This document shows positions 7,919 to 16,000 of a stretch of 64,000 bases of DNA, in pieces. The translations under genes were made by a program, and so were the position numbers. The DNA lies in the NCBI GenBank assembly GCA_943361925.1, contig CALRIT020000007.1, positions 1-64,000 on the forward strand, read 5' to 3'. Each line of letters starts with the position of its first letter. Position 1 is the stretch's first letter. The notes below the pieces were generated by a model, which was not told the origin of the DNA, searched no databases, and saw only the letters and a program-made list of their open reading frames with translations. Source of the DNA: CAISCU01 sp943361925 (GTDB lineage Bacteria > Bacteroidota > Bacteroidia > UKL13-3).

Positions 7919-9340
7919 TTAAACGGCTTGGCTCAACTGTTCAATTGTTGGTTGAGTTGTAAGCTGTAATGTGTTTTGTTTGGGTTCAACTTTTGCAAGG
8001 ATAGCTTCCAATACAGGCAGAATTTCATTGAGTTTATTTGTTTTAATTAAGAAGTTCCAAACGGGTTCAAATTTCTTCCATCCACCGGTATAAAACAGGT
8101 GTTTTAATTTATGCTTATTTGAATCGTGGTTTAAACTTGCTTGTAGAATGTTTGGCCAACTATAGAATTCTTTGTAAGACCAATCATATCCAGCTTTTAG
8201 TTCTTCGGCGCTGAGATTTTTTGTTTGATAAACCACATTTCTTGTATCATATAAATCCCAGTTTCTGTGCAGGATTCTGCCACTTGATTCCATGTCTTTA
8301 TACAAACGTGTTCCAGGATAAGGTGTTAAAATGTGATAGGTAGAAGTAGTTATTGAATTCTTTACTCCCCAGTCAACAGTTCGTTTAAAAACATCTTTAT
8401 CATCATCATCTAAACCAAATACAAAACTACCATTAATCATAATTCCTAAACTATGTAAACGGTTGACGGCTTTGTTATAATCTTTTTCTAAATTCTGTTT
8501 TTTATTGCTTTGTTTCAGGTTGTTTGATGAAAAGGTTTCGAATCCAACAAACAAACTTCTTAAGCCCGCTTCGGCTGCTTTCTCAATTAAATTTCCTCTT
8601 AAAATTGAATCTATGGTAGCGGCGCCTTGGAACACTCTTTTCATTCCTTTCATTCCCTCAAATAGTTCAGTGGCAAACTTTACATTTCCTAATAAATGGT
8701 CATCTAAAAAATAGAGGTGTTTTCCTGGCAATCTTTCTATTTCTGATAATGCATCGTCTACAATTTGTGTGTAGAAACTACGACCACCTTCATAAAAAGC
8801 ATCTTTATAGCAAAAATCACAATGATGCGGACAGCCTCGGGTAACAACTATTGAATTGGGGACTAAATATTTATTTCGTTTGATGAGATCTCGACGTATA
8901 GGAGGAATATTTTCAAGAGTTCTAACTGATGATTGATAAACCTTTTTTGTCTTTTTCGTCTTGAAATCTTTTAGAAACTCTGGAAAACTATGTTCTCCGG
9001 GACCAATAAAGATTGAATCTGCGTGTTGTTTAGCTTCTTCAGGTAATGAACTTACATGCAAACCACCCAGAATAACATAAGCTCCTTTGCTTCTGTAATG
9101 ACCAGCAATTTGATAAGCCCTGTATGCATTGGTTATATAAACTTGAATGATAACCAAATCCGGATAATCATCTAGATTTAGTTTTTCTATGTGTTGGTCT
9201 TGTAAATCAATTTCATCATCAGGAGATAAATATGCTGCAAGAGTAGCCAATCCCAGAGGTGGGAAAAGTGAATATTTGATGGGTCTCCAAAATGGACTTT
9301 CAGCTTCTGTTAAAGCCGGTAATATCATTTTAACTTTCAT
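7919..9340 (-). CDS. B12-binding domain radical SAM protein
   Basis: A cobalamin-binding (residues about 1-130, with VILGGLHVSSLPEEA) plus radical SAM enzyme (cluster motif CPHHCDFC) followed by a C-terminal extension of about 100 residues. Members carry out methylations or ring rearrangements on unactivated carbons; the substrate here is unknown. The open frame extends to 9427, but the extra 29 residues precede the Rossmann strand MKVKMILPAL that begins this family, so ATG 9340 is preferred. The stop is 5 nt from the end of the convergent TonB receptor. With the BtuB-like receptor next to it, a shared link to cobalamin is possible (inference). Confidence 0.88.
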   Translation of the reverse strand: MKVKMILPALTEAESPFWRPIKYSLFPPLGLATLAAYLSPDDEIDLQDQHIEKLNLDDYPDLVIIQVYITNAYRAYQIAGHYRSKGAYVILGGLHVSSLPEEAKQHADSIFIGPGEHSFPEFLKDFKTKKTKKVYQSSVRTLENIPPIRRDLIKRNKYLVPNSIVVTRGCPHHCDFCYKDAFYEGGRSFYTQIVDDALSEIERLPGKHLYFLDDHLLGNVKFATELFEGMKGMKRVFQGAATIDSILRGNLIEKAAEAGLRSLFVGFETFSSNNLKQSNKKQNLEKDYNKAVNRLHSLGIMINGSFVFGLDDDDKDVFKRTVDWGVKNSITTSTYHILTPYPGTRLYKDMESSGRILHRNWDLYDTRNVVYQTKNLSAEELKAGYDWSYKEFYSWPNILQASLNHDSNKHKLKHLFYTGGWKKFEPVWNFLIKTNKLNEILPVLEAILAKVEPKQNTLQLTTQPTIEQLSQAV

Positions 9341-9489
9341 TGCTATAGTTGTTTTTTTGAATCTTTTTTTTGAAATCAATTGCCCGAATTGCATTGAAAT
9401 TGGGCCATCAACAAGCTTATGGCCCAATTGTAGAAATAAATTTGTATTGGAAAAATTATATCAATTAGATTCAAACTGAACCAATTTAT

Positions 9490-10845
9490 TTAGGCCTCAA
9501 TTTGCTTCCTTTCCTCCCCATACCAATTAATTTTTCTTGATACATACATCATAATTCCGATGATGATAAACAAACCGATGCTGCCCAATAACAGCGCATA
9601 TTCTTCTTGTTGGGTGATGATGAAAATATAGGTGTAAAAGCTACTTAACAAAAAGGCTAGTAATGCTGAAACCTTTGTGCTTCTTAAGAAACTTAAACTG
9701 TATAATGTAATCATACCAATCACCAATAATGATGAGATGATATAAGCAGGATTAAAACCCAAATGCTCGGAAATGGATAACAATAATGTGTAATAAATAA
9801 TAAGAGCGGCTCCGATGAGAATATATTGAAATGGATGAATTCTTGTTTTTACAATCAGTTCAATCATAAACAAACTAATGAAGGTAAGTAGTATCACCAA
9901 AATGCCGTATTTAGCTGTTCTGATGCTCTTTTGGTATTGGTCGACAGGCATAAGTAAATTCACACCTAAATCGTTTTGTTCTAATCCTGCTGGCATGTTG
10001 TCTTTCCATTGTTGCGGAAAATCTCTGTTGAAACCCAAAATTTTCCATGTGGCATCAAAATGTGCTTCATCAACTGTGCGGGTTTCAGGTAAAAAACTTC
10101 CTGCAAAACTCGGATTTCCCCAATCGCCATTCACCGTAAATTCGCTCGATTTTCCAATGGGAATAAAAAACAAATTCCTGCTTCCTTTTAATTTTAGGTT
10201 GAGTTTTATTTCGCTGCTTGAATCTAAAATATCACTCAGTAAAACCTTGGCTTTTACATACGATGCAAGTGGCAAAATTCTGGTTTCGTTATCGAAGGCA
10301 TAAGGCTCTGTTGCATAGGTTTTGCCATTTACTGTTAAAGCCGGATTTTCTCCAATTCCTCTTAAATCACTTACTCCGTTTAATAAACAAACTTGGTCTT
10401 GAATAATTTTACTTTCATCAATATTTAAATCCTTAAAATCGGGTTTAACAAATTTGGCTTGAGTAAGGATGTTCGAATGATACACCACCGCATCAAAAAT
10501 GCCTCTGTTCAGTACTTCGGGTTTTAATTCGGCTTTTACTTTTAATTGTTCAGGCAAAATATAAACCCTTTCTTTTAGCTCTGTTGTGCCTGTTTTGGTG
10601 TTGATGGTTCTGTAATAAGGTATCATTAAAATGGGACCACTGATACGTTGTGGTCCCGACCATTTTTGTGATACCTCGTTCATTACTTCTTCAACACGGT
10701 ATTGGCGTTCGGTCATAATCGACTGAATCCAGCTGGAGGGAATGAGCAGTATCAATACCAAAAAAGTAATGACACCCAATTTTACCATAACCGATTCTCT
10801 TAACCAGTTATTGAATTTTTGAAATAGATTTTCTTGTGTTTCCAT
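9490..10845 (-). CDS. creD: Cell envelope integrity protein CreD (inner membrane)
   Basis: A 451-residue CreD-family membrane protein. It has an N-terminal membrane helix (about 20-40), the diagnostic block SWIQSIMTERQYRVEEVMNE then SGPILMIPYYRT, a long periplasmic part with the EQNDLGVNLLMPVDQYQKS block, and about six closely spaced helices from about residue 310 to the end. In Escherichia coli, CreD is the envelope target of CreBC. In Bacteroidota it typically follows a winged-helix regulator and a small membrane protein, as here. No CreBC pair is adjacent. Overexpression phenotypes are known in enterobacteria, but the biochemical role is unknown. Confidence 0.92.
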   Translation of the reverse strand: METQENLFQKFNNWLRESVMVKLGVITFLVLILLIPSSWIQSIMTERQYRVEEVMNEVSQKWSGPQRISGPILMIPYYRTINTKTGTTELKERVYILPEQLKVKAELKPEVLNRGIFDAVVYHSNILTQAKFVKPDFKDLNIDESKIIQDQVCLLNGVSDLRGIGENPALTVNGKTYATEPYAFDNETRILPLASYVKAKVLLSDILDSSSEIKLNLKLKGSRNLFFIPIGKSSEFTVNGDWGNPSFAGSFLPETRTVDEAHFDATWKILGFNRDFPQQWKDNMPAGLEQNDLGVNLLMPVDQYQKSIRTAKYGILVILLTFISLFMIELIVKTRIHPFQYILIGAALIIYYTLLLSISEHLGFNPAYIISSLLVIGMITLYSLSFLRSTKVSALLAFLLSSFYTYIFIITQQEEYALLLGSIGLFIIIGIMMYVSRKINWYGEERKQIEA

Positions 10846-10903
10846 GGTTTTATTTTTAGTTTAAAAGTTCTTTGTTTTTCAAAGTGAATGAGTAAAAAAA
10901 ATA

Positions 10904-11203
10904 TCAGCGTTGGTTTCTGATCAATTGTTCAAGTGTATCGAGGTGTTTTTTAAATGCATTTTTACCAAGGTTTGTTGCCTGGTATTTGGTTTGAGGTTTA
11001 CGTCCGTTATAACCTTTGTGCACCACAATATATTCCTCCTTTTCGAGGGCTTTTAGGTGAGAGGCAAGATTTCCATCTGTTACCTTCAACAGTTCCTTTA
11101 GCGTATTAAACTCGGCATCTTCATTCACCATGAGCACCGACATAATCTGCAGCCTCAGTTTGTTTTCAAATGCCTTGTCAAAATTTTCAAATCCCGATTT
11201 CAT
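10904..11203 (-). CDS. Winged-helix transcriptional regulator of the creD operon
   Basis: A 99-residue winged-helix DNA-binding protein of the MarR/PadR-like HTH_27 type. The recognition region is LLKVTDGNLASHLKALEKE followed by the wing YIVVHKGYNGRKPQTKYQ, then a dimerisation helix. It has no sensor domain. It lies between the membrane protein (11220-11846) and creD, spaced 16 and 58 nt, in one minus-strand operon. It probably controls this operon (inference from position). Confidence 0.88.
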   Translation of the reverse strand: MKSGFENFDKAFENKLRLQIMSVLMVNEDAEFNTLKELLKVTDGNLASHLKALEKEEYIVVHKGYNGRKPQTKYQATNLGKNAFKKHLDTLEQLIRNQR

Positions 11204-11219
11204 CTTGCTAAATTAAGGA

Positions 11220-11846
11220 CTAATTTCTATCGTATTTAACATACATCACAGTTCCGTAAACAATATGCAGAACGCCAAAACCCAAACTCCAGAAGATGAG
11301 TCCGTATCCAGGGAAAAATGCACAGAGTAAACCCAAAGCCACTTCAAGCAAACCTAAGTACCTGATTTCTGTATAAGTATGTGTGCTGGCATTTACCAAT
11401 GACAAACCATAAAAAATTAAAGTAGCAGGAGCAGCAAATCCCAAATTACCTCTTAACATCAAAGCAAAAACAAACAAACCACCAGTAAGCAAGGGAATGC
11501 AGATATTGATTAAAAATCTTTTGCTGTTATGGTCCCAATAGGAGAGACCTTCTTTTTTGGCTTTTCTTAAACTAAACCAGATACCTGTGAAAATAGAAGC
11601 ACCCATTACCAAAGTGCCGGTAAGCAGCAATTTGAAAAGGGTCTCCATTTCATTCACATAAACAAAGCGATAACCAAAAGGAGAATTGGGATAATAAATG
11701 AGTAGATAAGCTACAAATGCACCAATAAGGGCATAGGTTCCGGCAAAAACTCCTGATAATCCACTCAGTGAAATAAAACGTGAAGAGCGTTCCATCAGTT
11801 GTCTGATAGAAGCTAAATCCTGTTCATAATTATTGGTTTCTTTCAT
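11220..11846 (-). CDS. Hypothetical multi-pass membrane protein of the creD operon
   Basis: Starting at ATG 11846 (MKETNNYEQ), the protein has about 208 residues: a soluble N-terminus with an amphipathic helix (SIRQLMERSSRFISLSG) and about six hydrophobic segments. The frame extends to a TTG at 11870, but the promoter box at 11868-11875 overlaps that codon, so ATG 11846 is the real start. It is the first gene of the operon with the winged-helix regulator and creD. No known function. This trio recurs in Bacteroidota (family knowledge). Confidence 0.78.
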   Translation of the reverse strand: MKETNNYEQDLASIRQLMERSSRFISLSGLSGVFAGTYALIGAFVAYLLIYYPNSPFGYRFVYVNEMETLFKLLLTGTLVMGASIFTGIWFSLRKAKKEGLSYWDHNSKRFLINICIPLLTGGLFVFALMLRGNLGFAAPATLIFYGLSLVNASTHTYTEIRYLGLLEVALGLLCAFFPGYGLIFWSLGFGVLHIVYGTVMYVKYDRN

Positions 11847-11867
11847 TTTTGAAAGTGCTTTGTATTG

Positions 11868-11898
11868 CAAAGTTAATTTTTAATTTGAATCTGTCAAG
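11868..11898 (-). promoter_or_regulatory. Candidate promoter of the creD operon
   Basis: On the minus strand, CTTG (complement of 11895-11898), 19 nt, then TAACTTTG (complement of 11868-11875). The -7 box fits the Bacteroidota consensus exactly and the -33 box has one change. Transcription would begin near 11861 and leave about 15 nt of leader before ATG 11846, which supports that start codon. Confidence 0.55.
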
Positions 11899-11966
11899 TT
11901 TTTTTCATACTAAAGTTCAATCCTTTTGAATCTTTATGATTTCCTTATTGTTAATTCTACACTTTC

Positions 11967-11998
11967 TTTCCATGTTTAAGCGCTTATCCTTATTTTTG
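11967..11998 (+). promoter_or_regulatory. Candidate promoter of the 12030 nucleotidyltransferase gene
   Basis: An exact -7 box TATTTTTG at 11991-11998 and a weaker TTTC at 11967-11970, 20 nt upstream of it. Transcription would start near 12004, about 25 nt before the ATG. The -33 element has one change, so this is a moderate call. Confidence 0.4.
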
Positions 11999-12029
11999 AA
12001 TTTCAATTGATGTTGATATCAAACAAAAC

Positions 12030-13022
12030 ATGAAAGCAATCATTCCTGTTGCCGGCATTGGAACCCGTCTTCGTCCGCATACACATACACAGCCTAAAGC
12101 GCTTATTCCTATTGCAGGAAAACCCATTTTAGGTCATATCACCGAATACCTCAACCAAAATGGTATCAATGAATTTATTTTTATCATTGGTTACCTCGGC
12201 GATAAAATCGAACAATACATCCTCAAAAGTTTTCCTAATATCAATGCCAAATTTGTTATCCAAACTTCCGGCAAAGGTGTGGGTCATGCCATTTGGTTGG
12301 CCAAAGAATACGTAAATCCCGAAGATGAAATTCTGATTGTTTTTGGTGATACCATTGTTGATATGAATGCAGACCTGGTATTCAACTCAGAAACTTCCAT
12401 GTTGGGTGTAAAAAAGGTTGATGATCCTCGTTTGTTTGGAGTAGCAGAGGTAAACCGCGATGGATATATTTCTAGAATGATTGAAAAACCTTCCATTCCA
12501 AAAAGTAATTTGGCTTTGGTTGGCGTTTATAAAATCAAGGAAAGTGCAATGTTATTCGATGCGCTTGAACAAAACATGGCGCAAAAACTCAAAACCCATG
12601 GCGAATTCACCCTCACCGATGCTTTGATGAAAATGGTTGATTCTGGTGTGAAGTTCAAAACCTTTGATGTAGACAATTGGTTCGATTGTGGTAAAAAGGA
12701 AATCTTGATTGATACCAATTCACTTTTATTAAGAAGATTAAACTACGATACAACGAATTATAAATTCGAAAATACCATTATCATTCCTCCGGTTTTTATT
12801 GGTGAAGGTTGTAAAATCAACAATTGTATCATTGGTCCAAATGTGTCTATTGGTGAAGATGCCATTTTAAATTATTCTACCATCAGAGATTCAATTATTG
12901 GTCCGTATGCGCAAATAGAATATGCTATTTTGCATCGTTCATTAATTGGCAATGATGCCTTGTTAAAAGGAATGATTCAGAGTTTAAACATTGGTGATAG
13001 TACCGAAATTAATTTTGGTTAA
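12030..13022 (+). CDS. Sugar-1-phosphate nucleotidyltransferase with left-handed beta-helix
   Basis: A 330-residue sugar-1-phosphate nucleotidyltransferase. The N-terminal catalytic domain has the signature IPVAGIGTRLRPHTHTQPKA with lysine in the KALIPIAGKPIL block, the metal-binding GDT at about residues 106-108, and a product-binding EKP. A short left-handed beta-helix of hexapeptide-like repeats follows (about 250-320). The nucleotide (dTTP, GTP or UTP) and sugar cannot be read from sequence. A paralogue lies at 44722-45732. The stop overlaps the next start by one base (TAATG), so it is cotranscribed with the flavoprotein. Confidence 0.88.
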   Translation: MKAIIPVAGIGTRLRPHTHTQPKALIPIAGKPILGHITEYLNQNGINEFIFIIGYLGDKIEQYILKSFPNINAKFVIQTSGKGVGHAIWLAKEYVNPEDEILIVFGDTIVDMNADLVFNSETSMLGVKKVDDPRLFGVAEVNRDGYISRMIEKPSIPKSNLALVGVYKIKESAMLFDALEQNMAQKLKTHGEFTLTDALMKMVDSGVKFKTFDVDNWFDCGKKEILIDTNSLLLRRLNYDTTNYKFENTIIIPPVFIGEGCKINNCIIGPNVSIGEDAILNYSTIRDSIIGPYAQIEYAILHRSLIGNDALLKGMIQSLNIGDSTEINFG

Positions 13023-14002
13023 TGAGCCCAAATCCTGTTAGCAAATTATTCGGAATTAAATATCCGATTGTTCAGGGAGGCATGGTGTGGTGCAGTGGCT
13101 GGCGATTGGCTTCTGCTGTAAGTAATGCCGGAGGACTAGGTTTAATTGGTTCGGGAAGTATGAATCCCGAATTGCTGAAAGAACACATTCAAAAATGCAA
13201 AGTTGCAACGCAATTGCCATTTGGAGTAAATATTCCTTTGTTGTACCCGCATGCCGAACAGCATATTCAAACCATTATAGAAGAAAAAGTTCCCATTGTT
13301 TTTACTTCAGCCGGTAATCCATCTTTATACACTTCTTTGCTCAAATCACATGGCATCATAGTAGTTCATGTGATAGCAAATACAAAGTTTGCCTTAAAAG
13401 CAATAGAAGCAGGAGTAGATGCAATTGTAGCAGAAGGCTTTGAAGCAGGCGGACACAACGGAAAAGAAGAAACAACTACTTTTTGTCTTATTCCACAAAT
13501 AAGAGAAATCTGTAAAATTCCATTAATAGCAGCAGGCGGAATTGCAACAGGAGCAGGCATTTTAGCGGCAATATCATTGGGTGCAGATGGCGTACAAATA
13601 GGTTCCGGATTTGCGGTTTGCGAAGAATCATCAGCACATCCACTTTTTAAACAAAGGGTGATGGAAGCCAAAGAAGGAGATACCGAATTGACATTAAAAA
13701 AACTCACTCCTGTTCGCATGTTGAAGAATGAATTGTACCAAAAACTAAATGATGCTATTCAACAAAATTCTAGTCCTGAACAACTCCGTGAAATACTTGG
13801 AAAAGGCCGTGCAAAAAGAGGAATTCTGGAAGGCGATTTGGTAGAAGGTGAATTGGAAATTGGACAAATCAGCGCCTTGTTAAAAGACATCAAACCAGTT
13901 TCGGTTTATATGAATGAATTAGTCGAACAATACAAAATCGCCAAAGAAAAAATTATTGAAAATTGGAGATGGGATTTTGATTCCTCAATTGCACCGGGCT
14001 AA
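13022..14002 (+). CDS. FMN-dependent enoyl-ACP reductase II / nitronate monooxygenase family protein
   Basis: A 326-residue TIM-barrel flavoprotein. The N-terminus FGIKYPIVQGGMVW, the central GFEAGGHNG loop and IPLIAAGGIATG with ADGVQIGSGF bind FMN and place the active site. The family contains both FabK (last step of fatty-acid elongation) and nitronate monooxygenases, and sequence reading alone does not separate them. The IQGGM-type start and EAGGH loop lean slightly towards FabK. It is translationally coupled to the preceding nucleotidyltransferase (TAATG). The last codons lie inside an inverted repeat (13986-14018). Confidence 0.85.
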   Translation: MSPNPVSKLFGIKYPIVQGGMVWCSGWRLASAVSNAGGLGLIGSGSMNPELLKEHIQKCKVATQLPFGVNIPLLYPHAEQHIQTIIEEKVPIVFTSAGNPSLYTSLLKSHGIIVVHVIANTKFALKAIEAGVDAIVAEGFEAGGHNGKEETTTFCLIPQIREICKIPLIAAGGIATGAGILAAISLGADGVQIGSGFAVCEESSAHPLFKQRVMEAKEGDTELTLKKLTPVRMLKNELYQKLNDAIQQNSSPEQLREILGKGRAKRGILEGDLVEGELEIGQISALLKDIKPVSVYMNELVEQYKIAKEKIIENWRWDFDSSIAPG

Positions 14003-14018
14003 AGCCACGGTGCTATTG
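13986..14018. repeat. Inverted repeat across the stop codon between convergent genes
   Basis: 11-base arms (13986-13996 and 14008-14018) with one mismatch around an 11-base loop. The core GCACCG...CGGTGC is richer in G+C than the surroundings. It covers the last codons and stop of the flavoprotein and ends 3 nt before the convergent gene, so it may end transcription from both sides. It could also be a mobile REP-like palindrome, but the T runs of a classic terminator are missing. Confidence 0.6.
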
Positions 14019-14020
14019 AA

Positions 14021-15028
14021 TTATGATTGATTATCAATTTTCGTTTTTAGGAATTCTATTTTATCTCGCAATAACCTGAAAAACTGGTTTCTTTGTTTTT
14101 CACCCACGCCACTAATTAAGGTTGATTTTCTTACCAGGTTTTGTAGCCAATGTTCGTTTTCGTGCACAAAATCGGCATTGGTTGTGCTCATCATATTAAA
14201 AGTATTGTTGCTTACATAAGCAATTTTTGTAGAACCAATATTGGCCAGAATACTGTTATTGCCAATCATTACTTCACTTTTATACAACTTGAAATTCTCA
14301 ACACCACTTTCACCCGATCCAATTAGTTTACTGCTTTTTGCAGCTTTCTTTTGTAGCAAGTTTATTTCTTCTGTCATCAAATCACACATCATTAATGCAT
14401 CCGATTTTTTACTAAAATAACCCGATTCCCAAAAGTACTCAATCTGCTTTAATGTACTATTGATGGTGTCTTCTGTCCAAACCTCTGTAGAAGTAGTTTT
14501 ATTGTAATTGTTTAATAGTTCTTTTGCATAGCTAATAAGCTCAGGGTCTATTTCGTTAGGATTAAACAAAGCATCTGCATATTCAGGTGAACATAAAATG
14601 CTTTTAAGCCAATAAAATAGTTTGAATGAAATAAGTTCATCACTAAAGAAATGGTGCCAAACCGGAACATCATCTGCAGCGTACAAAATTTCATTGTTAG
14701 GAGAACCACCAATTTTTTTGATATCATTTCCCATGGCATGAAGCCATAGTTTGAAATTGTCTTTTTTATCATCGAGCTTCAGGTAATCGAAACTTACTTT
14801 ATTGGCTAAATGCTGAATTTCCGGGTCGAAACTCACCCTGAAATGTTTGCAAACCATGGTAATTTCGCCAATATTAAAAAGGGTTTCACACCTAATTCTG
14901 CGATAAGCGCTATCTGTACTTAAATTCAATAAATCGGCCAGTTCATCTACAAAAGAAACATTTGGGGCAAGTGCCGATTTAATTCTGTTGATGAATTGTT
15001 CCTGAATAATTTTCGCTTTTTGTTCCAT
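14021..15028 (-). CDS. Helix-turn-helix domain protein of unknown role
   Basis: A 335-residue protein. The first 65 residues look like a DNA-binding HTH (FVDELADLLNLSTDSAYRRI, then GEITMVCKHFRVSF), followed by about 270 residues without a recognised domain, rich in helices and aromatic residues and ending in a leucine and lysine-rich helix. This arrangement (XRE or BetR-like HTH plus a long unknown sensor region) is seen in Bacteroidota regulators. It is monocistronic and convergent with the flavoprotein gene; target genes are not evident. Confidence 0.7.
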   Translation of the reverse strand: MEQKAKIIQEQFINRIKSALAPNVSFVDELADLLNLSTDSAYRRIRCETLFNIGEITMVCKHFRVSFDPEIQHLANKVSFDYLKLDDKKDNFKLWLHAMGNDIKKIGGSPNNEILYAADDVPVWHHFFSDELISFKLFYWLKSILCSPEYADALFNPNEIDPELISYAKELLNNYNKTTSTEVWTEDTINSTLKQIEYFWESGYFSKKSDALMMCDLMTEEINLLQKKAAKSSKLIGSGESGVENFKLYKSEVMIGNNSILANIGSTKIAYVSNNTFNMMSTTNADFVHENEHWLQNLVRKSTLISGVGEKQRNQFFRLLRDKIEFLKTKIDNQS

Positions 15029-15141
15029 AATACCTGCTGATTTAAACTTTGTTTTTGGTGATATACAAAATTTATCAAATGCAATTTAATAAAATTTAAA
15101 TGCCATGCTTAAAAACCTTGCTTTCATGGTGGTTAAATTGC

Positions 15142-15173
15142 AAAAAAGAACCTGCCATTTTGTTTGACAGGTT
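15142..15173 (-). terminator. Rho-independent terminator of the 15199-15870 gene
   Basis: On the minus strand the 8-base arms AACCTGTC and GGCAGGTT (15166-15173 and 15149-15156, one G:U) form a hairpin with a 9-base loop, followed by a run of T (complement of 15142-15148). It starts 26 nt after the stop of the secreted SnoaL-like protein. Confidence 0.7.
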
Positions 15174-15198
15174 TTTGATAATATAAAAGAGAATAAGC

Positions 15199-15870
15199 TT
15201 ATTTCGCTTTTTTCTTTAAGTTTTTCATGTATGTTTTTACATACTTGTTTTTGTCTTTGGCGCTCATTAAATCATAAGATTCCGCACTTCCATTGATATT
15301 TAAAAAGTCGTTAGGTTTTCTAACAGGTGCTTTTTGTTTTACATTAAATCCACCCACAAAAACAGAATAAAAAAACAATGAACCTCCACCAATTTGAGTC
15401 ATGGTGCCCAGTAAATCTGTTGTTTGCCATTCTTGTTTTACTTTTCCGCCTTCAATTTTTCTCATGAAAATTCCATTTACTTCTAAATTTTTTTTGTTTG
15501 CAGGTGCTCCCATAAACTTACCTGTATTCACTGCATAACTAATGAACTTAATAGAAACCAGATTATCCTGTTGAACGCTTTTGTCTAGTACCATTTCAAA
15601 ATTCGAAAATGCAGCTCTCATGTCCTGCATAAAACCAATGTATTCATCTTTACTAAATACATAACCATCGCCAGTATAGGTGAATTTTTCATCTAAAAGT
15701 TCATCCAGTTTTGCCCAGTTGGCTTCTAAAATTGCTTTTGAAACGGCAATGGCAGTTGTGGTTTCACTGTTGGAATTTTGAGGATTGTTGATTTTTAAAA
15801 CAGCTTTTTTCTGAGCAAAAAGACTTGAATTAAACAATAAGAATAGGCTAAGAATTTTTAAGGATTTCAT
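15199..15870 (-). CDS. Secreted SnoaL-like (NTF2 fold) protein
   Basis: A signal peptide of about 20 residues (ending SLFAQ) precedes an NTF2-like domain of the SnoaL type: ANWAKLDELLDEKFTYTGD, the helix QDMRAAFSNFEM, the VSIKFISYAVNTGKFMG strands, and VKQEWQTTDLLGTMTQIGG, which is the family-typical end. After it comes a short lysine-rich tail. SnoaL-fold proteins are often cyclases, but many are non-catalytic ligand binders, so no reaction can be assigned. The gene is single, with its own terminator. Confidence 0.72.
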   Translation of the reverse strand: MKSLKILSLFLLFNSSLFAQKKAVLKINNPQNSNSETTTAIAVSKAILEANWAKLDELLDEKFTYTGDGYVFSKDEYIGFMQDMRAAFSNFEMVLDKSVQQDNLVSIKFISYAVNTGKFMGAPANKKNLEVNGIFMRKIEGGKVKQEWQTTDLLGTMTQIGGGSLFFYSVFVGGFNVKQKAPVRKPNDFLNINGSAESYDLMSAKDKNKYVKTYMKNLKKKAK

Positions 15871-16000
15871 GATTTAAAATGTTTCTTCAAATCTGCTTTT
15901 TATCCTTTTCAATTCTCCTATACTACCCAATTTGAAAGCACTATAGATTTGGTAAGTAAGACTAATGAGGAGTTATTTCTTAAATCGAAATTTTTGATAA

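Noticed and set aside
9878..10303. 141-codon open frame on the plus strand inside creD
   Set aside because: It runs antisense to the well-supported creD gene and has no start context or domain; it is a shadow of the real frame.
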